Assembly: GCA_013139935.1 (NCBI GenBank)
Contig: WSZX01000259.1
Coordinates: 1 to 8,373, forward strand
From: Ardenticatenales bacterium
GTDB taxonomy: Bacteria; Chloroflexota; Anaerolineae; Promineifilales; UBA4811
Reading direction: 5' to 3'
Length of the DNA stretch: 8,373 nucleotides
The notes beneath the pieces were generated by a model that saw only the letters and a list, made by a program, of their open reading frames with translations, had not been told where the DNA came from and searched no databases. The position numbers and the translations under genes are program-made. This document shows, in pieces, positions 6,562 to 8,373 of the stretch (positions within the stretch are counted from its first letter, which is position 1; each line of letters begins with the position of its first letter).

Positions 6562-6872
6562 GACTCAAACTCCACTCCGTCTATTCCCCCGCTCTACCCG
6601 GACCCTCGAACGCCTACTCTCGGCAAGGCACACCACGAAACCGAGAATGATCCAACCTGGCCTCTTCGCCACTCTGGCCTGGCCATAGTGCTGCCGTCAT
6701 CCGCTGCTTTTTCTAACCCAAAACAGGTCCCTTCTGGACCAGCGACCGCCCACGGCCCACCTCGCTGCCGAAATGGGTACAACACCCAATAGACCCCATT
6801 GCCGAGCTGTGATAGGCTTCACTTGTAGGGAAGGATAGGCCGGCCGAATGCACCGGCCGGCCCCATACTGTC
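6562..6872. other. 311-bp intergenic region between RR2 and the cysteine-rich membrane protein
   Basis: No convincing gene was seen on either strand. It contains weak inverted repeats: TCTCGG/CCGAGA at 6618-6623 and 6641-6646 with a 17-base loop, and GGTCC/GGACC near 6726-6740. A strong GC hairpin lies at its right end. I could not find a -35/-10 pair I would defend, yet a promoter for the downstream operon must lie here unless RR2 transcription reads through. RR1 or RR2 sites could be sought here. Confidence 0.5.
6838..6862 (+). repeat. All-GC 9-bp hairpin just upstream of the cysteine-rich membrane protein gene
   Basis: GGCCGGCCG (6838-6846) pairs exactly with CGGCCGGCC (6854-6862) around a 7-base loop, ending 10 bases before ATG 6873. 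A purine-rich GGGAAGGA (6828-6835) lies just 5' of the hairpin. No T-run follows, so an intrinsic terminator is unlikely, and a role in translation initiation or RNA stability is possible. Confidence 0.5.
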
Positions 6873-7238
6873 ATGGCGGTCATGAACGAACTGCTGGAAC
6901 CACTGGTTGTCATCGGACTGTTTCTCCTGCGGCTGGCTGTGCCGCTGGCGATAACCCTGATCCTAGGGTATCTGCTGCGTCGACTGGATGCGCGGTGGGA
7001 GTCGGAGACACAGTCCTATTCTGACACGGTCGCCACCGAGGAGCCGGCCGCCGTTCAGCAAACCTGCTGGGAGGCTAAAGAGTGCAGCCCCCGCCGCCGC
7101 TCTCGCTGCCCGGCCTGTAGACTGGCCGATATTCCCTGCTGGTTGGCTCGATTGCGGGTGGAAAACCGGCTGCCGGCCGAATGCACCACTTGTGTTCGAT
7201 TCACTTCCCGGACGGTGCCACAGACTGCGCCAGGATGA
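6873..7238 (+). CDS. Single-span membrane protein with a seven-cysteine cytoplasmic or exposed tail; function unknown
   Basis: A 121-residue protein I cannot name. Residues about 8-36 form one long hydrophobic segment (with a buried Arg near its middle) followed by RRLDARW, which suggests an N-terminal membrane anchor with the tail in the cytoplasm by the positive-inside rule. An acidic, polar linker (40-63) leads to a cysteine cluster: C65-W66, C71, C79-P-A-C82, P88-C89-W90, C104-T-T-C107. The repeated Cys-Trp and the CxxC pairs resemble small cysteine-cluster motifs (CW...C...CPA...CW...CxxC) seen in anaerobe proteins, and metal or Fe-S binding is plausible but unproven. The start could also be ATG 6882. 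No good ribosome site precedes either ATG at normal spacing. The stop is 9 bp from the pentaheme cytochrome start, so the two are probably co-transcribed and may act together in electron transfer or redox sensing. Confidence 0.72.
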   Translation: MAVMNELLEPLVVIGLFLLRLAVPLAITLILGYLLRRLDARWESETQSYSDTVATEEPAAVQQTCWEAKECSPRRRSRCPACRLADIPCWLARLRVENRLPAECTTCVRFTSRTVPQTAPG

Positions 7239-7247
7239 GATGCCGAG

Positions 7248-7775
7248 ATGAGAGCACGCTGCCATTGGCTCGCCCTTACATGGACGCTCCTTGCCGCGGT
7301 CGGGGCGATCTCCCTGACGCTGTTGGCGCCGCGTAGCTCGGCAGAAGAAAGGGCGGAGACCAGCTACTGCGCAGTTCTTGCTGACCCATATTGCAGCCCC
7401 CAGTGCTGTGGGACCTGTCACGCCGCCAACCTCCAGAGTTGGTCAGACACGGCCCACGCTTCTGCCTCGGTGGATCCCTTGTTCCTGGTTAATCTGCAGC
7501 TTGCGGAGGAACCCCGCGGCTGTCTTGGCTGCCACTCCACCGGCTACGACCCATCGTCCGGCCACTATGCCCTGGCCGGGGTGACCTGCGAAGCCTGCCA
7601 CCGACCCTATCAGCCCGGCCACTCGTCGGAAACAATGGCGATTGTCGCCCCGGCCGAGATCTGTGGCGAGTGTCACACCGACGCGGTCATGGAACGGGAA
7701 TCGGCGGCAGTCCGTCACCAACCAGCGAGTGATGCGAGCTGCACCTCCTGTCACAGCCCCCATTCCAAAGGATAG
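7248..7775 (+). CDS. Secreted pentaheme c-type cytochrome
   Basis: A 175-residue electron carrier with an N-terminal signal sequence (basic start, hydrophobic 8-27, likely cleavage after A32 in RSSA-EE) that directs it outside the cytoplasmic membrane. Five covalent heme sites CxxCH are visible: C54-H58 (CGTCH), C92-H96 (CLGCH), C114-H118 (CEACH), C139-H143 (CGECH) and C165-H169 (CTSCH). The mature part has exactly five other histidines (in TAHAS, SGHYA, PGHSS, VRHQP and SPHSK), enough for all five hemes to be bis-His ligated, as in cytochrome c554/c3-like electron-transfer proteins. Three extra cysteines (C41, C49, C53) precede heme 1. ATG 7248 lies 9 bp after the upstream stop, with AGGA at 7232-7235 inside the upstream gene. 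The likely partner is a quinone- or FeS-linked complex. An NrfD-type protein is encoded convergently next door. Substrate reduction by itself is not indicated. Confidence 0.92.
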   Translation: MRARCHWLALTWTLLAAVGAISLTLLAPRSSAEERAETSYCAVLADPYCSPQCCGTCHAANLQSWSDTAHASASVDPLFLVNLQLAEEPRGCLGCHSTGYDPSSGHYALAGVTCEACHRPYQPGHSSETMAIVAPAEICGECHTDAVMERESAAVRHQPASDASCTSCHSPHSKG

Positions 7776-8091
7776 CAGGTCGATCAACACCTGACCGATC
7801 GCGGCCTCGGCCGTGGCGATCTCCCGCCTTGGCCCCCCTACCCTCCCCCAGCCTTGTCCACTGTCATGCTATCAGTTCGTCGCGAGGCGCCCACAGGACT
7901 TGGTCCCCGCAAGAGACCGGCTGACCTTTCCGCAGAAAAAGCAGTGGCTCCCGCCGGGCGGGAGCCACAAGGTCTTGTTCAGAAACAACTTGATCCTTTT
8001 GTGACCGCTCTCCCGTGAATCAACATTCAAAACGGGAGGTTATTCCCTCAAGTGCGAGTTCCTGTCGATATAGCCGAGCTGGTGCCCACGC
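7776..8091. other. 316-bp convergent intergenic region with several hairpins
   Basis: This separates the plus-strand cytochrome gene from the minus-strand NrfD-like gene. No gene was supported. Directly after the cytochrome stop are small inverted repeats: CAGGT/ACCTG (7776-7780, 7789-7793) and GATCGC/GCGATC (7797-7802, 7816-7821) enclosing GGCC/GGCC. A strong terminator lies at 7936-7968, and a 7-bp stem CTCCCGT/ACGGGAG at 8010-8016 and 8032-8038. The layout fits two transcripts ending toward each other. Confidence 0.6.
7936..7968 (-). terminator. Intrinsic terminator for the minus-strand NrfD-like transcript
   Basis: GTGGCTCCCG (7944-7953) and CGGGAGCCAC (7959-7968) form a 10-bp stem with a 5-base loop. 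The AAAAA at 7936-7940 becomes a U-tract 3 bases after the stem when transcribed leftward, the standard intrinsic layout. It lies about 120 bases past the NrfD-like stop at 8092. Rightward it is followed by AAGGTCTTG, so it may also slow the cytochrome transcript but less well. Confidence 0.75.
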
Positions 8092-8373
8092 CTAACTGGC
8101 GCTCGCGCTCGCGTGGTCTTCTTCCCGCGAAAACACCGGCAGATGCTCCGCCGCAACTCCGAATGCCAGTACACCCAGGCTGACAATGGTGATGGTGATC
8201 ACGATCTCCATCCACGAGGGCACGTAGATATTGCCGGTGTAGGGGAACAACCCGATCATGCTGACATTCAGGCGATTCAGGATCACGCCAAACACCACCA
8301 TCGAGGCTCCCCCGAAAAGCACCCCCGGTATCCGCCGCAGAGGCTTGATGGCAAACGCGACGGCCGGGACCAA
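8092..8373 (-). CDS. NrfD/HybB (PsrC-like) family integral membrane protein, C-terminal part
   Basis: The last 93 residues of a polytopic membrane protein whose start lies beyond the window; the frame is open to base 8373, so the TTG there is not taken as a start. Two membrane helices are visible, one containing GVLFGGASMVVFGVILNR and one after PSWMEIVITITIVSLG, ending at HLPVF. The combination of NRLNVS after a Gly-rich helix and Y-x-PSWMEI before the last helix is typical of the HybB/NrfD C-terminus. These proteins are the quinone-interacting membrane subunits of hydrogenases, polysulfide or nitrite reductases and related multiheme/FeS complexes. The short tail (SREEDHASASAS) is polar. It is probably the last gene of a leftward operon ending at the terminator near 7936-7968. 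Which complex it serves cannot be told without the upstream genes. Confidence 0.88.
   Translation of the reverse strand: MVPAVAFAIKPLRRIPGVLFGGASMVVFGVILNRLNVSMIGLFPYTGNIYVPSWMEIVITITIVSLGVLAFGVAAEHLPVFSREEDHASASAS

Noticed and set aside
6594..6913. Small minus-strand frames (6594-6785 and 6713-6913) in the RR2 to cysteine-protein gap.
   Set aside because: Low-complexity composition, no start signal, and one overlaps the better-supported plus-strand gene.
7813..8004. A 63-residue plus-strand reading frame in the convergent intergenic region.
   Set aside because: It runs through the terminator hairpin, has no ribosome site and no conserved features.
8010..8038. Stem CTCCCGT/ACGGGAG as a second terminator.
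   Set aside because: Only 7 bp with a 15-base loop and no U-tract on either strand; recorded as a minor structure only.
1..8373. CRISPR arrays, tRNA or rRNA genes, transposases, toxin-antitoxin or phage-defence genes.
   Set aside because: I saw no spaced direct repeats, tRNA-like cloverleaf, IS ends or relevant protein motifs on either strand.

Overview
The window looks like a chromosomal segment from a GC-rich (about 60%) environmental bacterium. It has NarL/LuxR-type two-component systems with large membrane sensors, a pyrophosphate-type phosphofructokinase, a secreted pentaheme cytochrome c and an NrfD/HybB-type membrane protein. This mix fits an anaerobic or facultative lineage with multiheme respiration, such as Chloroflexota or a deltaproteobacterial-type group. 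The lineage is inferred from gene content only and is not secure.

Layout. 1-789: 3' part of a histidine kinase (HK1), cut by the window start. 786-1448: its NarL-type response regulator (RR1), overlapping by ATGA. A strong GC-rich hairpin follows RR1. Next come a candidate promoter and a structured leader, then a 400-residue phosphofructokinase with the PPi-type residue pair (1679-2881), and 42 bp later a class I glutamine-amidotransferase-like (peptidase C26/PuuD-type) hydrolase (2924-3703). 3813-5939 encodes a complete second histidine kinase (HK2: seven predicted membrane helices, coiled coil, GAF, HisKA_3, HATPase). It overlaps by 32 bp the GTG start of a second NarL-type regulator (RR2, 5908-6561). 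After a 311-bp gap, a single-span membrane protein with a seven-cysteine tail (6873-7238) is followed 9 bp later by a pentaheme c-type cytochrome (7248-7775). A 316-bp convergent intergenic region holds a hairpin whose U-tract serves the minus strand. At the right edge is the C-terminal end of an NrfD/HybB-family protein on the minus strand (8092-8373).

How the genes may work together. HK1/RR1 and HK2/RR2 are clearly related pairs. The first visible residues of HK1 match the exit of HK2's last membrane helix (AFEV in both), so HK1 probably has the same membrane sensor but lacks the GAF domain. Both kinases keep the HDxxxQ kinase/phosphatase motif. The two pairs flank a short carbon/nitrogen metabolism unit (PFK and C26 hydrolase). 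The right third is a redox module of membrane cysteine protein, pentaheme cytochrome and NrfD-like quinone-interacting protein. A working hypothesis is that the sensors read an electron-acceptor or redox state and control nearby respiration genes. Nothing in the sequence proves the target promoters.
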